Origin: Verrucomicrobiota bacterium
Lineage (GTDB): Bacteria > Verrucomicrobiota > Verrucomicrobiia > Opitutales > Intestinicryptomonadaceae
Direction of reading: 5' to 3'
NCBI GenBank assembly: GCA_003343565.1
Contig: QALA01000079.1
Span: forward strand, 1-64,000
DNA length: 64,000 bases
Shown here piece by piece: positions 41,832-50,308 of this stretch (its first letter is position 1; the number at the start of each line of letters is the position of its first letter). Below the pieces are notes generated by a model. The model did no database searches. It had not been told where the DNA came from and saw nothing but the letters and a program-made list of their open reading frames with translations. The translations under genes were made by a program, and so were the position numbers.

Positions 41832-43031
41832 ATGGGAAAAACCGGGAAAAAAAAGACCGCGATATACATGCTCATAGACGCGCTTGGCTGGAAAGCCGCC
41901 GAGAGCTGCGCATTTATGCGCTCCCGCCTTGCCTGCCGCCAAGAAGTGGAAACGCGACTTGGAGATCTGCACGCCGCCGCCGCCGCAATATCTTCCGGTC
42001 AGCCGCCCGCAAGGCACGGCCGCTTTTCGTTTTTCTACTATTCCCCCGAAACCTCCCCGTTCGCCGCGTTCAAATACATGAAGTTCGCCTTTGGAGCCGG
42101 ACTGTACCCGAAGTGCCTTACGAACAGAAAATGGTTTAGGAAGCGAATCTCAAAAGCCGCCGTAAAATTTTCCGGCGACCCCGACGGCTTCAAAATTTTT
42201 TCCATGCCGTACCACAGGCTCCCGTTTTTCGACTATTGCGAAAAGTCCGATCCCTTCGCCGAAAACGGCCTTGCGCCGCTGGAAAATCTGGGCGGCATTC
42301 TCAAGAAGAGCGGACTAAAATTTTTCCTGTCCGCCGCCCGGAAAAGCGACGGGCAAAATCTGCGCGGCGCGCTCGAATCCGCGAGGGCCGGCGCGGATTT
42401 TGAATTTGTGCATAACCGCGGATTCGCGGACTTTCTCACGGAGAACATTTCCGGCGAATCCGCAGCGGCCGCCGCGCTGAAAGAATTGGAATCGCAGGCC
42501 GAATCCCTCATCGGGGCCGTCGAAGAGGCGGGGCGCGAATGCGAATTTACAGTCATATCGACATGCGGCGCGCAAAAATGCGAAAAGTCGGCCGACCTCG
42601 CAAAAGCGGTAAATTCGCTCGGCCTGAAGTTCGGGCGCGACTACGCGGCGGTTTTCGAGCCGTCGATGGCGCGCTTTTGGTATTTTTCTGAAAGGGCGAA
42701 AGCCGCAATTCGCGCCGCGCTCTCCGCGCCGAATGCGCCGGGCGAATTTCTCCGCGCCGAAAATCTCGCCGAGTTCGGAGCGGATTTTCCGGACAAAAAA
42801 TTCGGCGACGACATCTACATGTGCCGCGCCGGCGTCCGTATATTCCCTTCCGACATGCAGGCCGATTCGCGCGCTGAAACGCCGTGTCTAAACCCGAATA
42901 GCAAAGACTCGCGCGCGTGTTTTCTGTCCAATAAAATCCCCCCATTCGCCCCACGCAAAATCGACGATTTTTTTGCCCTTATGAAGGCCGACATCGAGAG
43001 GCTTAAAAAACAATCCGGCTCTTGCGAATAA
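41832..43031 (+). CDS. Probable alkaline-phosphatase-superfamily (type I phosphodiesterase-like) protein
   Basis: 399 residues. The N-terminus TAIYMLIDALGW resembles the first metal-binding strand of nucleotide pyrophosphatase/phosphodiesterases, and RHGRFSFFYYSPETSPF looks like the segment after the nucleophile region. Later STCGAQKCEKSADLA sits where an S-x-H-G metal motif would be expected, but the histidine is not convincing, so metal binding may be altered. The middle is Ala-rich and helical. No signal peptide or membrane helix is seen. Start ATG 41832 lacks a clear ribosome site. It stands alone between divergent lpxC and convergent xseA. Assignment is tentative. Confidence 0.5.
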   Translation: MGKTGKKKTAIYMLIDALGWKAAESCAFMRSRLACRQEVETRLGDLHAAAAAISSGQPPARHGRFSFFYYSPETSPFAAFKYMKFAFGAGLYPKCLTNRKWFRKRISKAAVKFSGDPDGFKIFSMPYHRLPFFDYCEKSDPFAENGLAPLENLGGILKKSGLKFFLSAARKSDGQNLRGALESARAGADFEFVHNRGFADFLTENISGESAAAAALKELESQAESLIGAVEEAGRECEFTVISTCGAQKCEKSADLAKAVNSLGLKFGRDYAAVFEPSMARFWYFSERAKAAIRAALSAPNAPGEFLRAENLAEFGADFPDKKFGDDIYMCRAGVRIFPSDMQADSRAETPCLNPNSKDSRACFLSNKIPPFAPRKIDDFFALMKADIERLKKQSGSCE

Positions 43032-43532
43032 AATCCGCGCACGCAAAATCTGCGCACGCCGCGCACGCGCCTTTGCCGCAAACTTTCCGGGCGAAAAATT
43101 CGGCGGCGGCATTCCCATTTCCCGCGCGAATATCTGGATATTTGTGCCCGCATCGCGCCCGCGCCGCATATCCCCCTTCGCTACTCTTCGCCGCCCTTCG
43201 CGGACGTTTGCCGACGCGCTGCAAGAAGCGCAAATTTGCCGCATAAAAAAACTTTGGAAAGAGGCGAATATTTTTTAAACTTTTACTTCGGCGGCAAAAA
43301 ACGGGGCGCAACAAGAATATTGCAATGCCTTGCATCGGGCGAATCCAAAACGCCAAACCGCGCCTAAAAGCTCTCAAATTCCGAACTGCTCCGCAATGCG
43401 GCGCGCGAAAGCCGCTCAAAGAAGGAATCAATTACTCCCGCCCGCCGTTTCTTAATTCTTATTGGGGAGGCAAGGAAGAGCTTTTTCAAAAGCAGCTTAA
43501 ATCGCTTTTAAGATATGGGATTTCCCCGTCAG
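43032..43532. other. Convergent intergenic region
   Basis: 501 bases between two convergent genes. A six-base AAAAGC/GCTTTT stem near 43490-43511 follows the xseA stop and may contribute to termination. Nothing else recognised. Confidence 0.4.
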
Positions 43533-44831
43533 TCAAACGGGCCGCTTCGGGAGAATTTCCGCCCCGCGAACGCCGTCGTTAAACCTTATGTCGACGCGCT
43601 CTCCCTCCTTTAGGCGCGAGCCCCGCGCGACGGGCCGTCCCGAACGATCCAGCACCAATGCGAAGCCGCGCCTTAGCGTCTTCTCAACGCCGAGAAGCTC
43701 CAAGCGTTTCGCATATCCGTCAAGCCGCTGTTTCAAAAGGGCGATTCTGCCGCCGGGAACCGCCGCCGCAAGCCTTCCGCGCAGGGCCTCAAGCGCAAGC
43801 TTCATGTTGGAAATTCCGGAGGCGGCAAGAGAATCCAGACGCGACGCGATTTCGTCGAGGCGCAAATTCTCCGAACGTATTTTTCCCTCCGGCGAATTAA
43901 GGCGCAAAAACTCTCCGAGCGAATCCAAACGCCCGCGCAGCTCGTCGAGCCTGGCGCGCACTATTTCCCCGGCCCTGTCGCGAGCCTCCTGCGCGCGCGC
44001 GGCGCAGTCCAAATAGGACGACGATATAAGCTCGGCCGCAGCGCTTGGAGTTTCCGCCCTCAAATCCGCCGCGAAGTCCGACAGCGAAAAGTCTATTTCG
44101 TGTCCGACCGCGGAAATTATCGGCGTGCGCGCCCCCGCAACCGCGCGCGCAACAATTTCCTCGCTGAAGGCGAACAGGTCCTCAAAGCTTCCGCCGCCGC
44201 GCATTACCACAATCGCGTCGAAGCCCGATCCGTCGGGAAAAATGAAGTCGTCGGCAAACTTGACTTGCGCCGCGATCTCCGCGGCGGCCTCGGCTCCCTG
44301 GACTTTGGCGGGCAGAACGTACACGCTTCCGCGCCAGCCCCTGCGCTCCAAAATCCGCAGAAAGTCGCGCACGGCCGCCCCGACGGGCGACGTCACCGCG
44401 GCGATTTTGCGCACGAGCGGCGGAATGGGAATCTTGCGCGACGAATCGAAAAGCCCCTCCTCCGACAGGCGTTTTTTAAGCTCCTCGAAGCGGCGCGCCA
44501 AATCCCCAACGCCGTCGCTCATCATGCATTTCACCACGAGCTGGTACGTCCCGCGAACTTCGTAGAGCGAGATCTCTCCGAACAGCAAAACCTTCATTCC
44601 GTCCCTGAGCTTAAACGGCGCGGCGGACGCGTATCCCTTGAAGAGAACCGCCGAAATCGACGCGTCCGCGTCCTTCAGGGTAAAATAGGTGTGACCGCTC
44701 CCGTAGAGCCGGACGTTCGAGACTTCGCCGCGCAGCCAGAGTTCGGGTATGCGGGTATTTATAAGCATTTTGAAGCGCCGCGAAAATTCTCCGACGCTCA
44801 AAATTTCGTCGCTGGCTTTCAAAAAATCCAT
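43533..44831 (-). CDS. xseA: Exodeoxyribonuclease VII large subunit
   Basis: Single-strand-specific exonuclease subunit of 432 residues. The N-terminal OB-fold (LWLRGEVSNVRLYGSGHTYFTLKD, in two pieces) is followed by the catalytic domain: KIAAVTSPVGAAVRDFLRI, VMRGGGSFEDLFAFSEE and ISAVGHEIDFSLSDFAAD, then long coiled-coil arms rich in Glu/Leu/Arg and a short C-terminal beta tail. All hallmark blocks are present. xseB, its small partner, is not adjacent. The ATG at 44831 is four bases after the stop of the TVP38 gene, so it is probably the last gene of the menaquinone operon transcript. Confidence 0.96.
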   Translation of the reverse strand: MDFLKASDEILSVGEFSRRFKMLINTRIPELWLRGEVSNVRLYGSGHTYFTLKDADASISAVLFKGYASAAPFKLRDGMKVLLFGEISLYEVRGTYQLVVKCMMSDGVGDLARRFEELKKRLSEEGLFDSSRKIPIPPLVRKIAAVTSPVGAAVRDFLRILERRGWRGSVYVLPAKVQGAEAAAEIAAQVKFADDFIFPDGSGFDAIVVMRGGGSFEDLFAFSEEIVARAVAGARTPIISAVGHEIDFSLSDFAADLRAETPSAAAELISSSYLDCAARAQEARDRAGEIVRARLDELRGRLDSLGEFLRLNSPEGKIRSENLRLDEIASRLDSLAASGISNMKLALEALRGRLAAAVPGGRIALLKQRLDGYAKRLELLGVEKTLRRGFALVLDRSGRPVARGSRLKEGERVDIRFNDGVRGAEILPKRPV

Positions 44832-44835
44832 GCCG

Positions 44836-45615
44836 TCACTCCTCTGCGCGACCGTCTTCGCCGCGTCCGATTTTCCCCGCGCGCGACGCGCCGTCCGCGG
44901 TACCCGCGGCGCGCCCCGCCCTGCCCGAGGCCTTCAGCTTATATCCGTACGCCTTTTTAAGCATCGCCGCCACGACGCCCAAAACTACGAGCACGCTCAC
45001 GCCGAGAAAAATTTTCGACATTCCCCCCTCGAAAATCCCATCGCCCAAATACACGTAGGCGGCAATCTGGACGAATTGAACCGCTATGGACACGAGCATG
45101 TACCTGTCGAAGGGAATGTCCGCCAAGCCCAAAACGTAGTTTTGCACCACCAGCGGATTTCCGGGAATCATGCGCATCAAAAAGGTAAATTCGTACTGCT
45201 CGTAGCGCGGAACTTCGGGAACGCAAACCCCGCGAGCGGCAAGCTTGGAGCGCAAAAACCTCCCGAATCTTCTGGCCAAAAAATACGAGAACGCCATATT
45301 CGCCAAAACCCCCGCGTAGCAGTAGGCCAAAGCCACCATAAACGTCGAGCTGTCAACCGCGCGCGCGCTCGCCAGAAAATACACCGGAGTGACGGGAAGA
45401 AAGAACAGCGGAAGCAGAAATGTCCCGAACGCGTAGACGAACATCGGGAAGTCGTTTATCTGGGAAATGTTGGCGCGCAAATACTCCCCGGCGCGCTTGA
45501 GCATTAGAGATATGTCGTCGCCCCAAATGAAGAACGACCACAGGCAAAACATAAAGACGGCGACCGCAGCCAACGCCACTATTTTCACCTTGTATTTAAA
45601 AAGTATTCTTATCAT
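44836..45615 (-). CDS. TVP38/TMEM64-family membrane protein (VTT domain)
   Basis: 259-residue inner-membrane protein of the DedA/VTT superfamily, thought to act in lipid transport. Hydrophobic segments at about 8-28, 55-75, 90-115, 165-185 and 195-215; family blocks LFFLPVTPVYFLASA, ANMAFSYFLARRFGR, and FLMRMIPGNPLVVQNYVLGLA. The cytoplasmic tail is Gly/Arg/Ala-rich. The ATG at 45615 lies one base after the mqnB stop, which favours it over an in-frame ATG at 45648 inside mqnB. It sits between menaquinone and repair genes; a link to quinone metabolism is only positional. Confidence 0.88.
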   Translation of the reverse strand: MIRILFKYKVKIVALAAVAVFMFCLWSFFIWGDDISLMLKRAGEYLRANISQINDFPMFVYAFGTFLLPLFFLPVTPVYFLASARAVDSSTFMVALAYCYAGVLANMAFSYFLARRFGRFLRSKLAARGVCVPEVPRYEQYEFTFLMRMIPGNPLVVQNYVLGLADIPFDRYMLVSIAVQFVQIAAYVYLGDGIFEGGMSKIFLGVSVLVVLGVVAAMLKKAYGYKLKASGRAGRAAGTADGASRAGKIGRGEDGRAEE

Positions 45616-45616
45616 T

Positions 45617-46189
45617 TTACTTCGTCCAGAATTCGTCAAGCCCGGCAATCAGATGGCGCAGCTTGACTATGTTGGCGCGAATGTCGCACTCCGGGGAAAA
45701 GTCGGTGACGAGCTTTACGACCTCGATGTCCTTTGAAAGCAAACGCGCCGCCGAAACGAGGGAATAGGCCTCCATGTCGACAATGTCGCCGAATTTCGAC
45801 GCGCGTTCTCTTGCGCTCCCGGAGACGGCCGGGCGCGCGGAGCTTGCCAGCGCCGCCCCGCCGCCGGGAAGCTCGAAAACCTCGCCGTCGAAAGGCTCGA
45901 CGCACGCGACGCGGCCCGCGCGCAAAATGTCGCCGAGAGAAAATTTGCCGGACACGTCGCCCGCGGCTCCTATGTTCGCCGAATCCCCGAACTCCAAAGC
46001 GCGCGCGGCCCAGCAATATGCGAGAGCCGCGTTGACGAGCCCGATTCCGCTTATTACAAGCCATGCGCTCCCGTTGGAATACGCGCGAAACGGCGACGCG
46101 CGCCGGAGTTGAAAGCCGAACTTTTCAATCGCGCTCTCGACCTCGCTTTCGGTCGCGGCAAATATGCACCTCAGCATTTTTCCAGGCAT
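45617..46189 (-). CDS. mqnB: Futalosine hydrolase
   Basis: Removes hypoxanthine (or adenine) from futalosine compounds in the futalosine route to menaquinone. 190 residues, short for the family but with its blocks: ATESEVESAIEKFG at the start, VISGIGLVNAALAY, IGAAGDVSGKFSLGDI, and the purine-phosphorylase-like DIVDMEAYSLVSAA, with an Asp near the end (LVTDFSPE). Two ATGs are possible (46189, 46177); either overlaps the mqnD stop. Function is supported strongly by the four other mqn genes directly upstream. Confidence 0.9.
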   Translation of the reverse strand: MPGKMLRCIFAATESEVESAIEKFGFQLRRASPFRAYSNGSAWLVISGIGLVNAALAYCWAARALEFGDSANIGAAGDVSGKFSLGDILRAGRVACVEPFDGEVFELPGGGAALASSARPAVSGSARERASKFGDIVDMEAYSLVSAARLLSKDIEVVKLVTDFSPECDIRANIVKLRHLIAGLDEFWTK

Positions 46190-46926
46190 GATATCACTTT
46201 CTCCCGTATGCCGGCAATGCTTTTTGAATATTCGTTCACAAACGCATAGACGTGCTTTTTCAGGACCGAATCCTCAAGATATTGCGCATGCATTTTGACG
46301 AACGGAAATGTTTTGTCCGGATCGGCGAATGCCGCGGCGATGCTCTCGCGGATCTTTTCTTCAAGTTCGGCCTTCCGCGCGGCGAAATCCCGGCGGACGC
46401 AAATGCAGCCGAGCGGGACGGGAAGCCCGGTCTTTCGGGTCCAGTGCGCACCCAAGTCCTCGACCAGCTCCAATCCCTGCGAGCGGAACACAAAGCGACC
46501 CTCGTGTATGAGGACGCCGAAGTCGGCCTCACCCGCCAAAATCGCGCCGGTTATTCCGCGGAACATCATGGGGCGCAAATCCAGCTGACCGCCCGCGTAA
46601 AATTTAACAAGGAGAGCTGCCGTGGTGTTCAGCCCTGGAACTATCACGCGCCGCGACGCGTCAAACGGCATTCCCGCACGGCCGACCAAAACCGGCCCCG
46701 CCGCCATTCCCATAGCCGCGCCCGCGTCCAGAAGCTCGTACTTGTCGCGCAATTTCAAGTATGCCGCAAACGACAGCTTCGTGACGGGATACTCGCCCCT
46801 CTCGGCCTTCAGATTGAGCGTCTCGATATCCTCGAAGACAAACGACAGCCCGGACTTAATCTCGCCCTCGATCAGCGCGCGGTACGAGAATGTGTCGTTC
46901 GGGCACGGCGTGATTGCAAACTTCAT
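46171..46926 (-). CDS. mqnD: 1,4-dihydroxy-6-naphthoate synthase
   Basis: Converts cyclic de-hypoxanthine futalosine to 1,4-dihydroxy-6-naphthoate. 251 residues of the periplasmic-binding-protein-like MqnA/MqnD fold. Starts with the diagnostic ITPCPNDTFSYRALIEG; TKLSFAAYLKL, the GMAAGPVLVGR block, IVPGLNTTAALL and FGVLIHEGRF (with the catalytic histidine) follow. Its ATG overlaps the mqnC stop by four bases (ATGA). Confidence 0.96.
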   Translation of the reverse strand: MKFAITPCPNDTFSYRALIEGEIKSGLSFVFEDIETLNLKAERGEYPVTKLSFAAYLKLRDKYELLDAGAAMGMAAGPVLVGRAGMPFDASRRVIVPGLNTTAALLVKFYAGGQLDLRPMMFRGITGAILAGEADFGVLIHEGRFVFRSQGLELVEDLGAHWTRKTGLPVPLGCICVRRDFAARKAELEEKIRESIAAAFADPDKTFPFVKMHAQYLEDSVLKKHVYAFVNEYSKSIAGIREKVISCLEKC

Positions 46927-47996
46927 CTTTTTTCCCCTTCGGCGACCGTCTCGTAGAGGCCGTCGCGCTCGCGCGGAACGCGGCCTGCGGCGGATATGAC
47001 GCGGCGCATCTGCGCGGCGGTCGCGCGGTTGTCGATTCCGGCGGCGCGCACGACCATCTCGTCCATCAGCACCCCGCCCAGATCGTTGGAGCCGAAATTC
47101 AGGACAATCTCGGCAATCTTTAGCCCCTCGGTCAGCCAGCCCGACTGCACGTACTTTATGTTGTCCAAATATATTCTCGCCAGCGCGACCGTCCTGAGAA
47201 ATTCCACCGCGCCCGCCCTGCGCACCAAGCCCTCAATCCGCGTGTTCTCCGGCGCGACGGGCCACGCAATGAAGGCCTTGAACACTCCCGTCTCGTCCTG
47301 CACCCTGCGCACGGTTTCGAGGTGCTCCACGCGCTGGCGGAAGGTCTCCCCCATTCCGAACGTCATCGTGGCCGACGAAGTCATCGAATTTTCCGCCAGC
47401 GCGCGCATGACTTCAATCCATTCCTCCACCGTGCATTTTCCCGCGCACAGCCTGCGGCGAACTTCCGGCACAAGCAAATCGGCCGCGCCCGGAATCGAGT
47501 CGGCCCCCGCCCCCTTCAGGCGTCGAACGCACTCGCGCACGCCGATTCCCGCCCCGCGCGCAAACCAAACGACCTCGGAGGGCGAAAACACATGCAGCCA
47601 CAGCGACGGAAACGCCGACTTAATGCGCCCCAAAAGGCTTTCCGCCCATTCGAGGCCGAAGGCCGAATCCAGCCCGCCCTGCAACATAATCTGCCTGGCC
47701 CCCTTGGAGGCGGCGTCCGCGCACAGCGACAAAATCTCGCCGTCCGACATTCTGAACGCCGGCACCTTTCCCGCCCGCGCGTGGTACGCGCAAAACGGGC
47801 ACTGCGCCGCGCACACGTTGGAGTAGTTTATCATTCTGTTGACGACGTACCCAACTTCGTCCGTCGGATCCACGGCCCGGCGGCGCGCGTCGGCAAGCTC
47901 TGCGAGGCGGAACAAATCCGCCCCCTCCAGCTCCATGGCCGCCGCAAAATCGGCGCGCTCGCCCGACATCAGGGCTTCAAAGGTCTGCGTTCTCAT
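46923..47996 (-). CDS. mqnC: Cyclic dehypoxanthinyl futalosine synthase (radical SAM)
   Basis: Radical-SAM enzyme that cyclises dehypoxanthine futalosine. 357 residues. The iron-sulfur motif CxxxCxxC is in VCAAQCPFCAYH; MLQGGLDSAFGLEW, LHVFSPSEVVWFARG, and ATMTFGMGET follow, with FIAWPVAPENT typical of MqnC rather than MqnE. Overlaps mqnA by 20 bases at its start and mqnD by four at its end. Cytoplasmic. Confidence 0.93.
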   Translation of the reverse strand: MRTQTFEALMSGERADFAAAMELEGADLFRLAELADARRRAVDPTDEVGYVVNRMINYSNVCAAQCPFCAYHARAGKVPAFRMSDGEILSLCADAASKGARQIMLQGGLDSAFGLEWAESLLGRIKSAFPSLWLHVFSPSEVVWFARGAGIGVRECVRRLKGAGADSIPGAADLLVPEVRRRLCAGKCTVEEWIEVMRALAENSMTSSATMTFGMGETFRQRVEHLETVRRVQDETGVFKAFIAWPVAPENTRIEGLVRRAGAVEFLRTVALARIYLDNIKYVQSGWLTEGLKIAEIVLNFGSNDLGGVLMDEMVVRAAGIDNRATAAQMRRVISAAGRVPRERDGLYETVAEGEKR

Positions 47997-48750
47997 CTAC
48001 GTACCTGATTGTCCGCGCGAACGTGTCCGCGGGAAATTTGTATTTCAAGGCGCCGTAATATCGGCTCAGCAGAGCGTCGGATATTTCCCGCCCGGCGGAT
48101 TTCTTAAACAAACTCTTCGCCCTCGGAAAATATTTTTCCGGATCCGCGCGGAAGGCCGACAGGGACGAATCGAAATAGTCCGACAAAACCCGAGAGAGTT
48201 CCGCAAACATGCCGCGCCTCACGACAATCACGGCGTAAATCATTGGAACGGGCGCAAAGCTTTTCCACATTTCGCCGAGGTCGTATTGGTAAGGATAAGC
48301 CCGCGACTCATCGGACTCGAGAAAAGCGAGGGCGCCGTCGCCTATCAGAAAAACGGCGTCCGCCCCGCGGGCGTCGGGAACGCGGTTTTTAAAAAAATCG
48401 AAGCCGTACTTTTTCGCGCAGATGTGGGCGAACGCCCTCGTGGACGTCCCGCTCTCGTCAGTTATGAATATCTTTCCGCCGTCCAGCCTCTCCAATGGGA
48501 TTTTTGAAAAAAGCTTTACGGAATAGATTTCGCCGTCGCCCCCGATGCAGAAATCCGGAAGCAGCGCGTATTCGCGCGCCACTTGCGGAACATACCGCCA
48601 GCGGGAAATTACCGCCGCGTCAAACCGCCCCGACATCGCCGCGGCGTTCATGGACGCCGGTATGCCCTCCTCAAGCTCAAACTGCGCCGGAAGGTCTAGC
48701 GCAAACAGCGGCAGGGCGTTTATGTATGAAACTTTGCCGAACTTATACAT
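47977..48750 (-). CDS. mqnA: Chorismate dehydratase
   Basis: First step of the futalosine pathway: dehydrates chorismate to 3-enolpyruvylbenzoate. 257 residues starting with the family signature GKVSYINALPLF; AAVISRWRYVPQ, FITDESGTSTRAF, and VFLIGDGALAF are further family blocks. It overlaps mqnE by eight bases and mqnC by twenty, so expression of the five mqn genes is likely translationally coupled. Confidence 0.95.
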   Translation of the reverse strand: MYKFGKVSYINALPLFALDLPAQFELEEGIPASMNAAAMSGRFDAAVISRWRYVPQVAREYALLPDFCIGGDGEIYSVKLFSKIPLERLDGGKIFITDESGTSTRAFAHICAKKYGFDFFKNRVPDARGADAVFLIGDGALAFLESDESRAYPYQYDLGEMWKSFAPVPMIYAVIVVRRGMFAELSRVLSDYFDSSLSAFRADPEKYFPRAKSLFKKSAGREISDALLSRYYGALKYKFPADTFARTIRYVDENADL

Positions 48751-49783
48751 AGTTTGAATTTACCTTTACCGGCTTGAATCCGGCGTCCTCTATCGACGCG
48801 CGCATAAAGGCCTCCGTCCTGTCGGAGCGCGGGGCGCCGGCGGAGGTAGCGACCTCCTCCACCCAGTGCGTGCCCCCGATATCGTCGGCGCCGAAATTCA
48901 GCAGAACCTGCGCGAGCCTGTCCCCAAAATGGGTTATGGGAATCCTGATGTGCGGAAAGTTGTCCAGCATCAGCCGCGCCACGGCCACTATTTTCAGATC
49001 GTAAACCCCGGACGAATGCGCGGGTATCTCGCTCTTGCCTCTGCGGAACGGCAACGGCACAAACGCCTTGAAGCCCCCCGTCTCGTCCTGAAGCGCGCGC
49101 AGGCGCGCCAAATGCTCCACGACCGACTCCGGTGTCTCGATATGCCCGTACAGCATCGTCGCGTTCGTCTTCAATCCGCGCGTGTGCGCCGCGCGCATCG
49201 CCGACAGCCACTCGTCGGCCGAAAGTTTGTTCGGCGATATTTTCCTGCGGACGGACTCGTCAAAAATCTCCGCCCCCCCGCCGGGAAGCGCGTTCACTCC
49301 CGCCTCAATAAGGAGGTCGAACACCTCCTCCAGCGGCTTGCCGGAAACCCGCGACATCAAAGCGCACTCCGAAACCGTGAACGCAACCACGTTTATATCG
49401 GGATCCGCGCGCTTCACCGCGCGCACGAAATCCAAATAATACTCCAGCGGAAGCTTTGAGTAAATTCCGCCTATTATGTGTATCTCGCGCGCGCCGGCGG
49501 CGGACAATTTCTTCGCGCGCTCGAACGCGTCGTCGGGCGACAGTAGGTATGCGCCGTCCCCGCCCTCCCTGCGCGAAAACGAACATATCGGGCAGGCCGC
49601 CTCGCATATATTGGAATATGTAATTGCGGCGTTGACCGCGTAATAGGCCTTGTCGGCATGGAGATTCCTGCGGAAGGCGTCGGCCAGTTCTCCGACCCGC
49701 ATCGGAGTGGCGCTTTTGAGAAATTCTAACGCGTCGCGCTCGGCGAGTCGCGCGCCGCCGACGCTCTGTTGACAGTTTTGCAT
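48743..49783 (-). CDS. mqnE: Aminodeoxyfutalosine synthase (radical SAM)
   Basis: Radical-SAM enzyme that joins 3-enolpyruvylbenzoate to SAM-derived adenosyl to give aminofutalosine. 346 residues from the ATG at 49783 (frame is open further upstream without similarity). Iron-sulfur motif in NICEAACPICSF, then EIHIIGGIYSKLPLEYYLD, LPGGGAEIFDESVR, NATMLYGHIETPES and LQDETGGFKAFVPLPF, which are the MqnE-specific blocks. It is the first gene of the mqn operon. Using aminofutalosine, the pathway also needs a deaminase or a nucleosidase; MqnB downstream covers the latter step. Confidence 0.94.
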   Translation of the reverse strand: MQNCQQSVGGARLAERDALEFLKSATPMRVGELADAFRRNLHADKAYYAVNAAITYSNICEAACPICSFSRREGGDGAYLLSPDDAFERAKKLSAAGAREIHIIGGIYSKLPLEYYLDFVRAVKRADPDINVVAFTVSECALMSRVSGKPLEEVFDLLIEAGVNALPGGGAEIFDESVRRKISPNKLSADEWLSAMRAAHTRGLKTNATMLYGHIETPESVVEHLARLRALQDETGGFKAFVPLPFRRGKSEIPAHSSGVYDLKIVAVARLMLDNFPHIRIPITHFGDRLAQVLLNFGADDIGGTHWVEEVATSAGAPRSDRTEAFMRASIEDAGFKPVKVNSNYV

Positions 49784-50308
49784 TCCATAAAAAAATGCAC
49801 TTCGTCGAACCTTTGTCAACCGTCTTTGTCCGCCCGTCTTTGCCTTCCTTCCCAAGAGCGAAATGCTCCGCGCCGCCTTCCGGAACCTTTGAATTTCCCG
49901 CCACCTCTTTCATACGTCCGGCATGCGCCGACGCGCCCGGCGCGCGATTCGGACGGCCGCAGACACCCCTTTAAGCATTCGCCTTTAACACTCCCCTTTT
50001 AAAGCGCTCCCTTTTAAAAATCTTTAAGCCAAACTTGCAAGAAACGGCGGAGGACGCGCAAATGTGCAAACGCGCAAAAAATCGGTGCGATAAAAAAGCG
50101 GTTAAAAAGCTGCCGATTTTACCCAAAATGTTTGAGGAGTCGCCAAAATCCGCTAAAGCCCGTCGGAAGCCGCCGAAATTATTTTTATAATTATTTGGGT
50201 AAGGCAATGGCGTATTCCTCAAAGAAGGTTGACATTTCGTTTCTTATATTTAAAAAATTAATTTATCGAATGCCGAAATATAATCTACAACCATTCATCG
50301 CAAAAAAA
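49784..50308. other. Divergent intergenic region mqn operon / PEP-CTERM gene
   Basis: 525 bases that must hold promoters for the mqn operon and the PEP-CTERM gene. A TTGACA at 50229 followed by a strongly A/T-rich stretch is the only promoter-like element seen. Confidence 0.45.
50229..50258 (+). promoter_or_regulatory. Possible promoter of the PEP-CTERM gene
   Basis: A consensus TTGACA (50229-50234) precedes an A/T-rich run containing TTTAAA-like -10 candidates 14-15 bases on. Spacing is shorter than ideal, so this is tentative. Confidence 0.35.
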
